Shown here piece after piece: positions 35,710 through 44,749 of a DNA stretch of 64,000 bases; position 1 is the stretch's first letter, and each line of letters starts with the position of its first letter. The notes beneath the pieces were generated by a model, which saw nothing but the letters and a program-made list of their open reading frames with translations, searched no databases and was not told the origin of the DNA. The position numbers and the translations under genes were made by a program. The stretch is from Polyangiaceae bacterium (GTDB lineage: Bacteria > Myxococcota_A > Polyangia > Polyangiales > Polyangiaceae), in the NCBI GenBank assembly GCA_025353725.1, contig JANXOF010000095.1, forward strand, positions 241,678 through 305,677, given 5' to 3'.

Positions 35710-35760
35710 CCAGGCTCGGTATTCGACCCTCGCAAACAGCGATGCTATCGTTGGTTCATT

Positions 35761-36864
35761 ATGAAAAGACGCATCTTTTCCCTTGCTTTGGTCATCGCCT
35801 CGTCAATTGTTTACGCGTGTTCGAGCAGCTCGAACGACACAAGCACGACACCGACACCGACACCGCCCACCCCGACGCCGGACAGCGGCACGACGCCGGA
35901 CAGCTCAACCGACACCCCTGACGCGGCCGTTGCCGATACGGGCGCGGGCGACGGGACGGTTCCGCCGAACAGCAACCCGATCGAGGGAATTGCGGCTCCC
36001 GTCTCGGTGGCTGCGTTCACCACGCCCGCCGTGATTTATACGGAGGGGCCGCAATGGCGCGGTGACTCGTTGTACCTCTCCGAGGCGAAACCAGACGGCC
36101 ACGTCCTCAAGTTCAATCCGGCACTCCCCGCAAGCCTCACAAACCCCGTTGAGGTGCGCGCGGTCCTCACACCAGGGTCGACCCCTCTCGGCACGACGTT
36201 TGATGAGAGGGGCAATTCGTTTATCACCTGTGAAGTAAGCAACGGTACCGCTGGCGGCCAACTTGTCCGCACCCCGCCAACCGGCCTCCCGGATGCTGGC
36301 GGAACCGCGATACTTCTCACGACAGACGGCGGTACGCCACCGAAGTTCGACTCTCCGAATGACATCGTCGCACGCAAGAGCGATGGGACTCTGTACGTCA
36401 CCGATCCCGGATATCAGACAGCACCGCTAACCAATCACCTGTGGCGCGTGAAGCCAGTCACGGGCGAGGTCTTTGAGACTCCCTCAGAGAATCGTCCAAA
36501 CGGTATTGCGCTTTCACCAGACGAGAAAACTCTCTACGTATCGTTTACAGATGCCCCATCAAAGGTCGTCGCATATCCGATTGCGCTCGATGGGGCTATC
36601 GGCGTCGGAGTTCCCTTCGTTGCACTTCTGCCCGGTGACGCTACGGCGGACGGTCTCGCCGTCGACTCGAGCGGCAATGTGTATGTCGCCGTAAAAGACG
36701 GCGTCGATGTCTTTAAGCCCGACGCCGTCAAGTGGGGACATATCCAGGTCGGCAAAATCGTCAACGGACTAGCGTTCGGCGGAGCTGACAAAAAGACACT
36801 TTTCATGACGAGCGAGAGCGGCCTATTTACCGCGACGGTGAAGATTCCCGGCCTCCTTCAGTGA
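35761..36864 (+). CDS. SMP-30/gluconolactonase-like lipoprotein, copy 2
   Basis: 367 residues with lipobox SIVYAC and a linker of TP repeats (TPTPTPPTPTP) encoded by ACACCG-like units. The beta-propeller body matches copy 1: YTEGPQW, YVTDPGYQTAPLTNHLW, RPNGIALSPDEKTLY and ADGLAVDSSGNVYV. The two genes are tandem paralogs, 51 bases apart. They probably act at the cell surface or in the periplasm. Substrate unknown; lactone or sugar acid hydrolysis is the family precedent. The gene is convergent with the esterase gene at 36883. Confidence 0.82.
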   Translation: MKRRIFSLALVIASSIVYACSSSSNDTSTTPTPTPPTPTPDSGTTPDSSTDTPDAAVADTGAGDGTVPPNSNPIEGIAAPVSVAAFTTPAVIYTEGPQWRGDSLYLSEAKPDGHVLKFNPALPASLTNPVEVRAVLTPGSTPLGTTFDERGNSFITCEVSNGTAGGQLVRTPPTGLPDAGGTAILLTTDGGTPPKFDSPNDIVARKSDGTLYVTDPGYQTAPLTNHLWRVKPVTGEVFETPSENRPNGIALSPDEKTLYVSFTDAPSKVVAYPIALDGAIGVGVPFVALLPGDATADGLAVDSSGNVYVAVKDGVDVFKPDAVKWGHIQVGKIVNGLAFGGADKKTLFMTSESGLFTATVKIPGLLQ

Positions 36865-36882
36865 GCCGCCGCTGGGCGTGAC

Positions 36883-37725
36883 TTACTGAGCGACGATAAA
36901 CGACCACGTGGTCTGGGAGCCCTTGTCCCAGATTGCGTGGCCGAGATCGGGAATCTCGCAGTAGATTTCGGACAGCCCGTTCGAGCAGCCGTCGAAGGCG
37001 ACACATGGGCTAGGCGCGTAGCTCGACGTTGTCGCGTTGCAGGCGTTTACTCGTTGCCAGTGGTCGCGTGCCTTCCGGCCCTCGCTTAGCAGGTCGTCAT
37101 TTTGACCAACGATCTGCATCGCCCGAACGGGCGGCTGCGGGCAGCGAAGCTCGCCGTCGGGGAACGTCGTTCCCGAGCCTTCGACCCCAAAAGGACCGCC
37201 GCCGCCGTGCGCGACGACGCCGCGGAGGGGACTCGTCGAAAAACAGGCGAGCATGTTCGCGAAGTACGCGCCGCGCGAAAACCCGACCGCAAACGTGCGC
37301 GAAGCGTCGGTCCCGTACGCCGCGCGCACCTCGCCGGCGAGCTGATCGATGAACGCGACGTCCTTCGCGAGCCCCGCGGCGTCGTCGAAGCGCCACGACT
37401 TGTCGACTCCGTCGGGGTAGACGAAGACCGCGCCTTGGGCCGAGGCGGCCTCTAGCTTGAAACGGTTCCGAATGCCTGCTCCCGTATCGCCGTCACCGTG
37501 GAAAACGAAAACGAGAGGCAGAGTACCGCGGCCGACAGGCGAATCGGGCGCGAAGAGATCATATGTACGCGACTCGCCGCCGCTCGTGAGTTTCAACTTG
37601 GATTGAAACCCCGAGGCTCCTGTTGACGTGCTGCCCGCGGGTACGGCGCTGCCTCCGTCGCCGCACGCTGCGAGAAAAAACGAGGCTCCCGCGTAAAGCA
37701 CCCCAAACATGGTAAGTACACGCAT
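36883..37725 (-). CDS. PHB-depolymerase/LpqC-like esterase lipoprotein
   Basis: 280 residues from the ATG at 37725 (GAGG 7 bases upstream); a frame open to 37911 is an unsupported extension. The lipobox is FFLAAC. The alpha/beta-hydrolase core has VFVFHGDGDTG, then the nucleophile elbow VGFSRGAYF (GxSxG) and a late His in DLGHAIWDKG. Paired Cys near the end (NACNATTSS, PCVAFDGC, YCEI) may form disulfides, as in secreted esterases. It lies beside the polysaccharide export genes and could deacylate a surface polymer. The exact substrate is unknown. Confidence 0.8.
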   Translation of the reverse strand: MRVLTMFGVLYAGASFFLAACGDGGSAVPAGSTSTGASGFQSKLKLTSGGESRTYDLFAPDSPVGRGTLPLVFVFHGDGDTGAGIRNRFKLEAASAQGAVFVYPDGVDKSWRFDDAAGLAKDVAFIDQLAGEVRAAYGTDASRTFAVGFSRGAYFANMLACFSTSPLRGVVAHGGGGPFGVEGSGTTFPDGELRCPQPPVRAMQIVGQNDDLLSEGRKARDHWQRVNACNATTSSYAPSPCVAFDGCSNGLSEIYCEIPDLGHAIWDKGSQTTWSFIVAQ

Positions 37726-37756
37726 CGTGGGCCTCAACGCGAGGTTCGCGAAAATC

Positions 37757-38467
37757 TCACTCGACGACGACGACGTCGCCTGTTTGCAACGCGAACTGAA
37801 TGCTCTTCGGGTCCGCAGATCGGAGGTCCGCGTAACGAAACCGCACACGCTGCGCGAGCGACTTTCGCACCACAAAGACCTTGTCGCTATCCGCGTAGTC
37901 GCTAAGGCCACCCGCCGCCGCCAGTGCGTGGAGCACGTTTGAGCCAGGTTCGATCTGAAATACGCCAGAGTTCCGAACCTCGCCTACGACGGAGACTTTC
38001 ATCTCCGCGCCCTGCTCGAAGTTCACCATCACCGAGGGAACTTTGACGATCTCCTTCAGGCGATCTTGAATCTCTGCGGCGAGCTGAGCGGGACGCTTTC
38101 CGCGCGCCATCACTTCACCGATCACCGGGATCGAGATCCGACCGTCGGAGCGGACGCGCTCCTTTGTCGAGAGCGGCTCTTGGTTGAAGACGCGGACATT
38201 GAGAATGTCGCCATCGGTAATCAGCACGTCGTTACCGCTGCCGGCTTGGGCGGGAAGGTTGTCGACCCAGACGTGCGGACCCGTCGCGGCGCATCCGCCT
38301 GACGCGAACGCCGCGAAGGAGAGCGAGAGCGCGAACGTCCATCGCCAACAACTGCGGACGCCGAAGCGACTTATGCGACCCGAGCAAGTCGCGCGACCCG
38401 CACGACTCAAGCGGCTTTCCGACGAACCTACCGAACCCACAGGCTGCACAGCGCTACGTCGCGTCAT
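37757..38467 (-). CDS. Polysaccharide export protein, Wza/OPX family
   Basis: 236 residues. A long Arg/Ser-rich N-terminus precedes the hydrophobic part of a signal peptide ending in lipobox ASGGC (about Cys59), so the true start may lie downstream of 38467, but no good internal start is seen. The mature part has the Poly_export domain (LITDGDILNVRVFNQ, RVRSDGRISIPVIGEV) and one SLBB-like domain (VSVVGEVRNSGVFQIEPG, ALAAAGGLSDYADSDKVFV). It is probably the periplasmic or outer-membrane outlet of the EPS. It is shorter than Wza, lacking the C-terminal amphipathic-helix region, as in some OPX proteins. Confidence 0.9.
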   Translation of the reverse strand: MTRRSAVQPVGSVGSSESRLSRAGRATCSGRISRFGVRSCWRWTFALSLSFAAFASGGCAATGPHVWVDNLPAQAGSGNDVLITDGDILNVRVFNQEPLSTKERVRSDGRISIPVIGEVMARGKRPAQLAAEIQDRLKEIVKVPSVMVNFEQGAEMKVSVVGEVRNSGVFQIEPGSNVLHALAAAGGLSDYADSDKVFVVRKSLAQRVRFRYADLRSADPKSIQFALQTGDVVVVE

Positions 38468-38497
38468 ATCAATCGCAACTATACACAGTTCCGACAG

Positions 38498-40168
38498 TCA
38501 CCGTGGGGCTGCTCGCGGCGCAACGTGAGGTACCGCAGCTTCGACGATTGAGCGGGCCGGGACGCTGCGGCTTAACACGCACCCCGCCATGATTTTCGTA
38601 CTCTCTCCCACCACGATGGGCCCGTAGAGCGTGGCGCCGATTCCGACGTGAACGCTCGGTTCGAGCTGAGGCGCACCGGTCTGTTTGGTCACGGGATCGC
38701 TTCCGAACCCGAGCGTGACGTTCTGAAATAAAATGCACCCTGCACGCACTTTGGCGGCGTAACTCACGGCGAGCCCAAAGCCGTGGACGACAACGACGCC
38801 GGGGTCGAGTTCGGCGTCCCAATGGATGTCCGAGGCGAAAGCGTGGCGAATCGAACGCGACATAAATTGGGCCCCAAGTCCCAAGCCTGCTTCACGGAAG
38901 AAGCGCATCGCGCGGTAGGCGACCATCAGCTGAAAGCCGATCTTCCTCACGGCATCCGACGCCAGCGACGATGCCCGAGGGTCGGCGCTGGTGCGTTGGT
39001 CAAGCCCACTGGGATTGTCGCGCGCGTCGTACTTGCAGGCATAAAACTGGATCATGCGGTGATCTTCGCGAACGGCCGAAACTAGCGCTCGCCAAGCGCT
39101 GGCGTCGCCCGACCCGCCGCGGCGAAGAAGCGCGACGCCCTTCTTAAAGTCCCGGTACTCACGGGCGACATCACCGACGCCGCCGGTCTCCTCGCGAACG
39201 CCGCGGTAATACTGGAGACCGTAGACAAACGTAGCCCCGGCAATCGCTACCGGCTCGAGCCCCAGCCTGTCAAACGCCGACGCGGTTCGAATCGCCACGT
39301 TAGCGACGACGGCCGTGGCGCGCGGCAACGTCAAGCTGAGTGCCATGAACGGGCGTGACACGGGATTCAGGTTCGGGAGATGTCGCCACGGGCTTGCCTC
39401 GTGGTGGTCGGGGTGCTTTCGCGATACCTTGGCTTGGTAGACGCCGTCGCGTCGCGCGCGCGCCATCCACGCCGTTCGCGAAGTCCAGTCGGAGCCGTGG
39501 ACACTCTCAGCCTCATTCGCAAACGCGAACGAAGCCCCAGCCTTTTCAAGGCGAATTCCAAGCTCTTCGTCTTCAAGAGCGCGAAACGTGGCATCAAACC
39601 CGCCTGCCTTGAGAAAAAGCGCGCGCGGTAGCGAAACGTTGCCGGTGTAGAGATCATGACCGCGAACCTGCGCCTGCCCACTTGCGAAGGCCTCGGCTTT
39701 CTCCGCGAGAACGCGCGCGTAAAAGCGCTCGAAGAGCGGCATATCGGCAAGGTTCGCGGAGGGCCGGAGCCGACCCAAGACAACCGTGTTGCCCTCGGCG
39801 CTGGCGAGCATTTCGCGATGCCGTTCGAGATGTTTCTCGAGAAAGTTCGCCGAGACTTGCATGTCATCGTCGATGATCACCAAAGTCACTCCCCGCGCGA
39901 GGTCGGCGCCTCGCTGCCTCGCGGCCGCGGCGCCGGCGTTGGCCTGGCGCTCGACGCGGAGTGAGTAACGCGTTTTCAAATCGAACAGGGCTTCGCGTAC
40001 GTCATCCCGCGAGCCGTCATCGACAGCGATGACCTCGTAACGCGAGGGCTCGAGGGTCTGCCGATCGAGGGCCTCGAGCAGCCGCCGTAGGAGTGTGTGC
40101 CTGTTGTACGTCGCGATGACGACGCTCGCCCAGAGCTCCGTAGTGACCGTATCCTCAAGAGCTTGCAT
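38498..40168 (-). CDS. GT2 glycosyltransferase fused to a hexapeptide acetyltransferase
   Basis: 556 residues from the ATG at 40168. The N-terminal GT2 domain has SVVIATYNRHTLLRRLLEAL, VIAVDDGSRDD and a DxD-type VIIDDDMQ, followed by galactosyltransferase-like ALEDEELGIRL. A middle region leads to a C-terminal left-handed beta-helix at about 440-556 (VVVVHGFGLAVSYAAKV, LFQNVTLGFGSD, SVHVGIGATLYGPIVVG) resembling serine acetyltransferase. One protein may add a sugar and acetylate it. The next plus-oriented gene pair also has a separate acetyltransferase (33807), so two acetylation activities are present. Stop-to-start gap to the ATP-grasp gene is 16 bases. Confidence 0.88.
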   Translation of the reverse strand: MQALEDTVTTELWASVVIATYNRHTLLRRLLEALDRQTLEPSRYEVIAVDDGSRDDVREALFDLKTRYSLRVERQANAGAAAARQRGADLARGVTLVIIDDDMQVSANFLEKHLERHREMLASAEGNTVVLGRLRPSANLADMPLFERFYARVLAEKAEAFASGQAQVRGHDLYTGNVSLPRALFLKAGGFDATFRALEDEELGIRLEKAGASFAFANEAESVHGSDWTSRTAWMARARRDGVYQAKVSRKHPDHHEASPWRHLPNLNPVSRPFMALSLTLPRATAVVANVAIRTASAFDRLGLEPVAIAGATFVYGLQYYRGVREETGGVGDVAREYRDFKKGVALLRRGGSGDASAWRALVSAVREDHRMIQFYACKYDARDNPSGLDQRTSADPRASSLASDAVRKIGFQLMVAYRAMRFFREAGLGLGAQFMSRSIRHAFASDIHWDAELDPGVVVVHGFGLAVSYAAKVRAGCILFQNVTLGFGSDPVTKQTGAPQLEPSVHVGIGATLYGPIVVGESTKIMAGCVLSRSVPARSIVEAAVPHVAPRAAPR

Positions 40169-40184
40169 CGGTCGCGGGAGCCTA

Positions 40185-41489
40185 TCAGCGGTTGAACACG
40201 AAGCTACGAACGAAGCTCCGCGGGTGCTGAGCGAAGTGCGACGCCCACAACGCCGCGTCGACGAGTCCCGGTAGCTGATCATCGGGATCACGGACGGCAT
40301 CGGTCATGGTCGTCCGGTGCTCGTCGTACCAAAGGCGCCATTGGCGGACGTCGACCCTCGACATTTGCCCCGACAGTCCCTGAAGCGCCAGGACAAGATC
40401 GAGCATGGTTTTGTGGCAGTACACCTCGCGGCCAGTCGGAGTCCGAGTACGAGCCTGCGAAAGCTCGTGCTCGAGCGCGCGCGCGTCGCCTCGTGCCGCG
40501 TGCCAGACGAGCATCGGCAGCGGCACACCTCGCGCGCCGTCAAAAGCCATCTGACTGTAAAACCGCGGATTGAAGTCGATAAGAAACCTGCGCTCACCAG
40601 AGGCAATGAACTCCGCCTCAAACGTCCCAAAGTAGCCCACCTTCTTGCAGAGTGCAGCAAGCTTGGCGAGGAGCTCGCGTTCGGCCTCACGGCTTTCAAA
40701 GCACAATCCGATGCCCACCTTGCGTGGACGCTGAAGGACTTTCATTGCAGCGCGAGCGACCATGGCGCCATCTTCGGCGACGAATCCGGACACACTCAAG
40801 ATGCTGGTCTCGGCGGCGGGCAGGTAGTCTTGAATCATCGGTTCGTCGATTCCCGGATGGCGATTCGTGAGGACGCGATGGAAGGCCACGAGGTCGCGGA
40901 AACGAGCGAGTTCGCTCGCCAACTGCCCGTGATCTTGAACGATGAACCCTTTGATCCCGCTTTCGAGAAACACTTGCGTACGAGGCTTGATTAAAACAGG
41001 ATACCGAAGCTTCGACAGCGACGCCTCAGTTGCACCGCCGGCCCCGACGGCATGAGTTTCGGGCACCTCGATTCCGACCTCTGGAGAGGCACATGCATCA
41101 TGCAGGCGAGTCTTGTCGAGCAACGTGAGAACCGTCGTCTCGCTCGGTGAATACATAAGAAACGCTTTGGCGAGGCGGTCGCGATGCAACGCGAAGAGCC
41201 ACGCAAGGTGGTCGTTGGGCGGATAAAGGAGCGTACCCGGATGCCCCTCACCCCAAGCCACGAGCCAGTCCACGAGCGCCTCAGGCTTCGAAAGCGGTGG
41301 ATGAACGACCTTCTCCGACACGTGGCGCGAAAAGAGCGCACGAGCTCGCGTACTGTCGTCCGCCATCGTCACGCGGATTCCACGTTTTCCGAAGCAACGC
41401 GCCGCAGCTAGGGTCCCATAGTAGTCGGCGCCGAGCAAGAGCACTGACGCGCCCGACGGATTCACGGTGTTCACAGAACTCACGAGCAC
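40185..41489 (-). CDS. ATP-grasp ligase in the polysaccharide cluster
   Basis: 434 residues from a GTG start. The N-terminal Rossmann-like part begins SVLLLGADYYGTLAAARCFG. ATP-grasp features include PVLIKPRTQVF (Lys and the binding strand), the acidic EAEFIASG and the metal-site NPRFYSQMAFDGARG. Such enzymes join a carboxylate to an amine or thiol through an acyl phosphate. In a surface polymer cluster it could attach an amino acid or similar group to a sugar, but the substrate is unknown. It is flanked tightly by the GT2 fusion and the GT-C fusion on the same strand. Confidence 0.85.
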   Translation of the reverse strand: MLVSSVNTVNPSGASVLLLGADYYGTLAAARCFGKRGIRVTMADDSTRARALFSRHVSEKVVHPPLSKPEALVDWLVAWGEGHPGTLLYPPNDHLAWLFALHRDRLAKAFLMYSPSETTVLTLLDKTRLHDACASPEVGIEVPETHAVGAGGATEASLSKLRYPVLIKPRTQVFLESGIKGFIVQDHGQLASELARFRDLVAFHRVLTNRHPGIDEPMIQDYLPAAETSILSVSGFVAEDGAMVARAAMKVLQRPRKVGIGLCFESREAERELLAKLAALCKKVGYFGTFEAEFIASGERRFLIDFNPRFYSQMAFDGARGVPLPMLVWHAARGDARALEHELSQARTRTPTGREVYCHKTMLDLVLALQGLSGQMSRVDVRQWRLWYDEHRTTMTDAVRDPDDQLPGLVDAALWASHFAQHPRSFVRSFVFNR

Positions 41490-41503
41490 CAGGGTACTCG
41501 ATG

Positions 41504-44500
41504 TCAGTCGTGGAACCGCCCTTTCAGCTTCAAAAATGGCGACTCGAAGAAGCGAAAACTCACCTCAGCCACGACATAGATGAACGCAATGCCAAGGACG
41601 ATGACGCCGCTCGACAGGACGATTTGCGTCATGATCTCCATGCCGGCCTGCAGCTTCGTGAGCCTTGGAACCAGAAAGATCACAAGGGGCCAGTGAAAGA
41701 TGTACATGCCGTAGCTCACCTTCCCGCACGCTACGAGCGGGCGCCACGAGAGAAAACGCCGAGTGCGTTCACCGATGGCGGCATCCGCACACATCGATAT
41801 TGAGCTCGCGAAAAACACCGCCAAGGTGACGTAGCCGACGGCCATGACACGACGGTCGTAGTCGTTCAGCCCGTTCGCGACCGCATAGAGTGCGGCGAGC
41901 GCGAGTGCCGTCGCGAGGAGGAGAGGATAACGAAGGCGTCGCCAGACGACGGAGACCGGGTGCGTGACCTCGCGCTGCGTAACTGCGACAAAAGACCCCA
42001 AAAGAAGGCCATCAGCTCGCGTGAAAGTCGCGCGGTAAACGAATTTTGCGATCCCGTGCTCATCGTGAAAGAGCGCTGCGAGCGCCGGAACATGCGCGCC
42101 TTTGAACACCATGACGGCGCGCAGCACGACGACCGCGGGAACGAGCAACAGAATCAACGGAATCAGGCGACGGCGCGACATCATCAACGCGACGATGGGC
42201 CAAACGAAGTAAAATTGCTCCTCGATCGCAAGCGACCAAAAGTGCGCGGTCCACCGAAGCACCTCGTCATCGAACGAGAGGGCGTAGTTTTGCATGTAGA
42301 CCCAATAAGACGGGCCCGGCACCCACGCCGAAACGCCGAAAGCGCCAAGGGCCAAGGCGCTACCGACGATAATAAAAGCGTAATAAAGCGGGAAGATACG
42401 CAGCACGCGGCGCATCCAAAACATTTTCAGACGCGTCCCTAGTGGTTTAGCCGACGGCGCAACCAGCCCGCGCGTGATGAGGTAGCCCGAGAGGACGAAG
42501 AAGAGGTCGACGCCGATCCAGCCCGACCAGAGCAACGCGTGCAGCTGCACGGCGAGCCGCGAAACAAACGTCGTCGCGGTGGCGGGGTCATCGCCTGGGA
42601 AGGTCCACGCGAAGTGAAACGCGAGCACGGACAAAACCGCAAGGCCGCGCATTCCGTCGAGCGTCGGAATCGCTCGCGATTCCGCGCCGGCCAACGCAGC
42701 TTTTGCCGAGTTAGAAAGCAATGCGCGACCGGGTGGCAACGCGGCGGGAAGCTCCGCGAGCGATTCGCTGTCTTTCACTACCTTGCGAAAGGCGATTCCG
42801 ATGACGAGGCCGAATGCGAGGAGCATCGCGACGTCCACGCCAGCAAGGCCAGGAGGAAGCGTTACCGAGATCAAAGCGAGCGTCGCGCGCAGGGTCTCCC
42901 CGTCCGTCATCACGCGGCCAAGAAGCTCACGATGAGCGACGATGGCGCCGTCACGCAAACGCATCTCATTATCGAGCTTTTGGAAGCCAAGGCTCTCGAT
43001 GTAGGCCTCATCGACAGGGTTCACGTCGACGGTCTCGACGATGAGATCGCTCTTTCGTTCCGCCAGGCTGTAGGCGTAGTCCCACTTGTCATGGCCTGGC
43101 GAAAACACCCCGCGCGGCGCGAGTTTCGCAACGTGACGATCATTTTTGCCGAGGAGGTCTTCCGTCGGGCGCTGCGCAAAGTAGGGAGTCGCCCCGGCGG
43201 CGGCGACCGCCAGCCTCAATGTTTTCGGTGTAGTTTCGCGGATGAGGAGGCCGAGGCGCGTATAGTTGGCTTCGTCACTGTACTGAGCCGCGTTTTGAGC
43301 CGCCCAACGTCCGAGCGGAAGCACCTGCGACGGAAGCCACACCAGCGCAACTGTCGCGAGGGCGGCCCCTACGAGCGTCCGCTGACGGCCTACCCGCGCG
43401 TATAAGGCCGCACAGGCGTCTCCAAGGCCCTCCCGCATGTCTTTCAAGCGAAGCAAGAGTGCAAGGAACACCCACGCACATCCGACCGCGAACGCGACTT
43501 TGCTAAACGTAACGGTGGCCGCTATGCCTTGCTCGGGGAACACCTTCGCGTAGCCATTAAGGCAGATAAGAAGGGCGCCGCACGCGAGCATCGCGGCAGA
43601 GACGCGGCGCGCGAAGAACGCCGAAGCTGCGTCTTCCGCGCGCTCTTTCTCCTCAGCGATGCGCGAGATGGTGCGAGCGAGAAGGCTGAAGACCAGCACG
43701 ACAAGCGCAGGCATGCCGATACACATGTAGCGGTTGGCGTAGAGCATCCACTCCCACGCGTCGCCTCCGACGTACGTGGCGTAACCGATCTGAGCGACAA
43801 AAAGTGTCCCCAGCAAGACGAGGCGACGAATCTGGCGGTCCTTGTAAAAGCCTCGCCGAAGACCCGTGGCGCTCGCAAACGCGAGGCTAAGTGGCACGGC
43901 GAGGTGAAGCGCAAGAACTTCAACTGCCACAAAGGCGCCACGACGAATACGGTCCAGCGCGTGAATCTTATAAAGCTTGAGAAAGTACGTATTTGGGAGT
44001 GATTCGTGAAAATAAGCCTTGCGGAACAGCGTTTGGCTTCCGACGGCTCCCCCCGCAAAAAAGCCAATCACGGCGGCAAACAGCCAGCGCTTTTCGCACG
44101 TGAAAAATCCATAGAGGAAGAGAATACCTACAGGCACAACGGAGTCGCTTCGAAGAAGCAGAGCCCCCGCTGTGAGCGCCCCCATCACGAACGTACGCGG
44201 TAAACTGAACTTCTCTTCGTTCTCGAGGGTAAGCCAAAGGAGCGTGTAGACGACCAGGGCCAGCGCGCCGACCTCCATGCCGCGGAGCGTCCAAAAAACG
44301 AGCGGGTAATTGAAGAGCGTGGCCGCAAGCACGGCGAGAGGTACCCACGGCAGGCGCGTGATCGTTCGAGCAACTTTCGCGGTCACGAAACCGGTCGCAA
44401 GGAGAATCACCACGCCGCTCAGCATGACGAACAGGGAAATCTTCGACTCAGACAAGCCGGCCTTGTGCGCGACGGTCATCCAGAGCACCCAGAGTAGGTT

Positions 44501-44749
44501 TGTAAACCCCTCGATGGGTGGCTCACCGATGTTCCAAACGAGTCCGTGCCCGTCCGCGAGGTGACGCGCGTATCGCATCGAAATCATGGCGTCTTCGAAC
44601 AAAACGAAGTAGCGAGTGTCGCCTACCGAAAAGCTTGTTCGAGCGATAAACGCTGCATAAAACGCGAGCGCTGCGGCCACTACCCAGAAACGCGCACGCT
44701 TCGTTGAAGGACTCGACGGGGAAGCGGGAGACGAGGGGTGCGCCATCAC
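41504..44749 (-). CDS. GT-C glycosyltransferase-like region fused to an acyltransferase-3 domain
   Basis: 1081 residues, very hydrophobic. Residues about 1-660 look like a GT-C membrane glycosyltransferase: FEDAMISMRYARHLADGHG near 51 (the acidic first-loop motif), EGFTNLLWV, and ATYVGGDAWEWM near 322-333, as in arabinofuranosyltransferase-like proteins. From about 694 on it is an OafA-type acyltransferase-3 domain with PTLDGMRGLAVLSVLAFH (the catalytic His in RGxAxxxVxxFH) and GWIGVDLFFVLSGYLIT, plus about ten helices. The frame is continuous, so the fusion is real in this sequence. It probably glycosylates and acylates a lipid-linked sugar. Confidence 0.88.
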   Translation of the reverse strand: MMAHPSSPASPSSPSTKRARFWVVAAALAFYAAFIARTSFSVGDTRYFVLFEDAMISMRYARHLADGHGLVWNIGEPPIEGFTNLLWVLWMTVAHKAGLSESKISLFVMLSGVVILLATGFVTAKVARTITRLPWVPLAVLAATLFNYPLVFWTLRGMEVGALALVVYTLLWLTLENEEKFSLPRTFVMGALTAGALLLRSDSVVPVGILFLYGFFTCEKRWLFAAVIGFFAGGAVGSQTLFRKAYFHESLPNTYFLKLYKIHALDRIRRGAFVAVEVLALHLAVPLSLAFASATGLRRGFYKDRQIRRLVLLGTLFVAQIGYATYVGGDAWEWMLYANRYMCIGMPALVVLVFSLLARTISRIAEEKERAEDAASAFFARRVSAAMLACGALLICLNGYAKVFPEQGIAATVTFSKVAFAVGCAWVFLALLLRLKDMREGLGDACAALYARVGRQRTLVGAALATVALVWLPSQVLPLGRWAAQNAAQYSDEANYTRLGLLIRETTPKTLRLAVAAAGATPYFAQRPTEDLLGKNDRHVAKLAPRGVFSPGHDKWDYAYSLAERKSDLIVETVDVNPVDEAYIESLGFQKLDNEMRLRDGAIVAHRELLGRVMTDGETLRATLALISVTLPPGLAGVDVAMLLAFGLVIGIAFRKVVKDSESLAELPAALPPGRALLSNSAKAALAGAESRAIPTLDGMRGLAVLSVLAFHFAWTFPGDDPATATTFVSRLAVQLHALLWSGWIGVDLFFVLSGYLITRGLVAPSAKPLGTRLKMFWMRRVLRIFPLYYAFIIVGSALALGAFGVSAWVPGPSYWVYMQNYALSFDDEVLRWTAHFWSLAIEEQFYFVWPIVALMMSRRRLIPLILLLVPAVVVLRAVMVFKGAHVPALAALFHDEHGIAKFVYRATFTRADGLLLGSFVAVTQREVTHPVSVVWRRLRYPLLLATALALAALYAVANGLNDYDRRVMAVGYVTLAVFFASSISMCADAAIGERTRRFLSWRPLVACGKVSYGMYIFHWPLVIFLVPRLTKLQAGMEIMTQIVLSSGVIVLGIAFIYVVAEVSFRFFESPFLKLKGRFHD

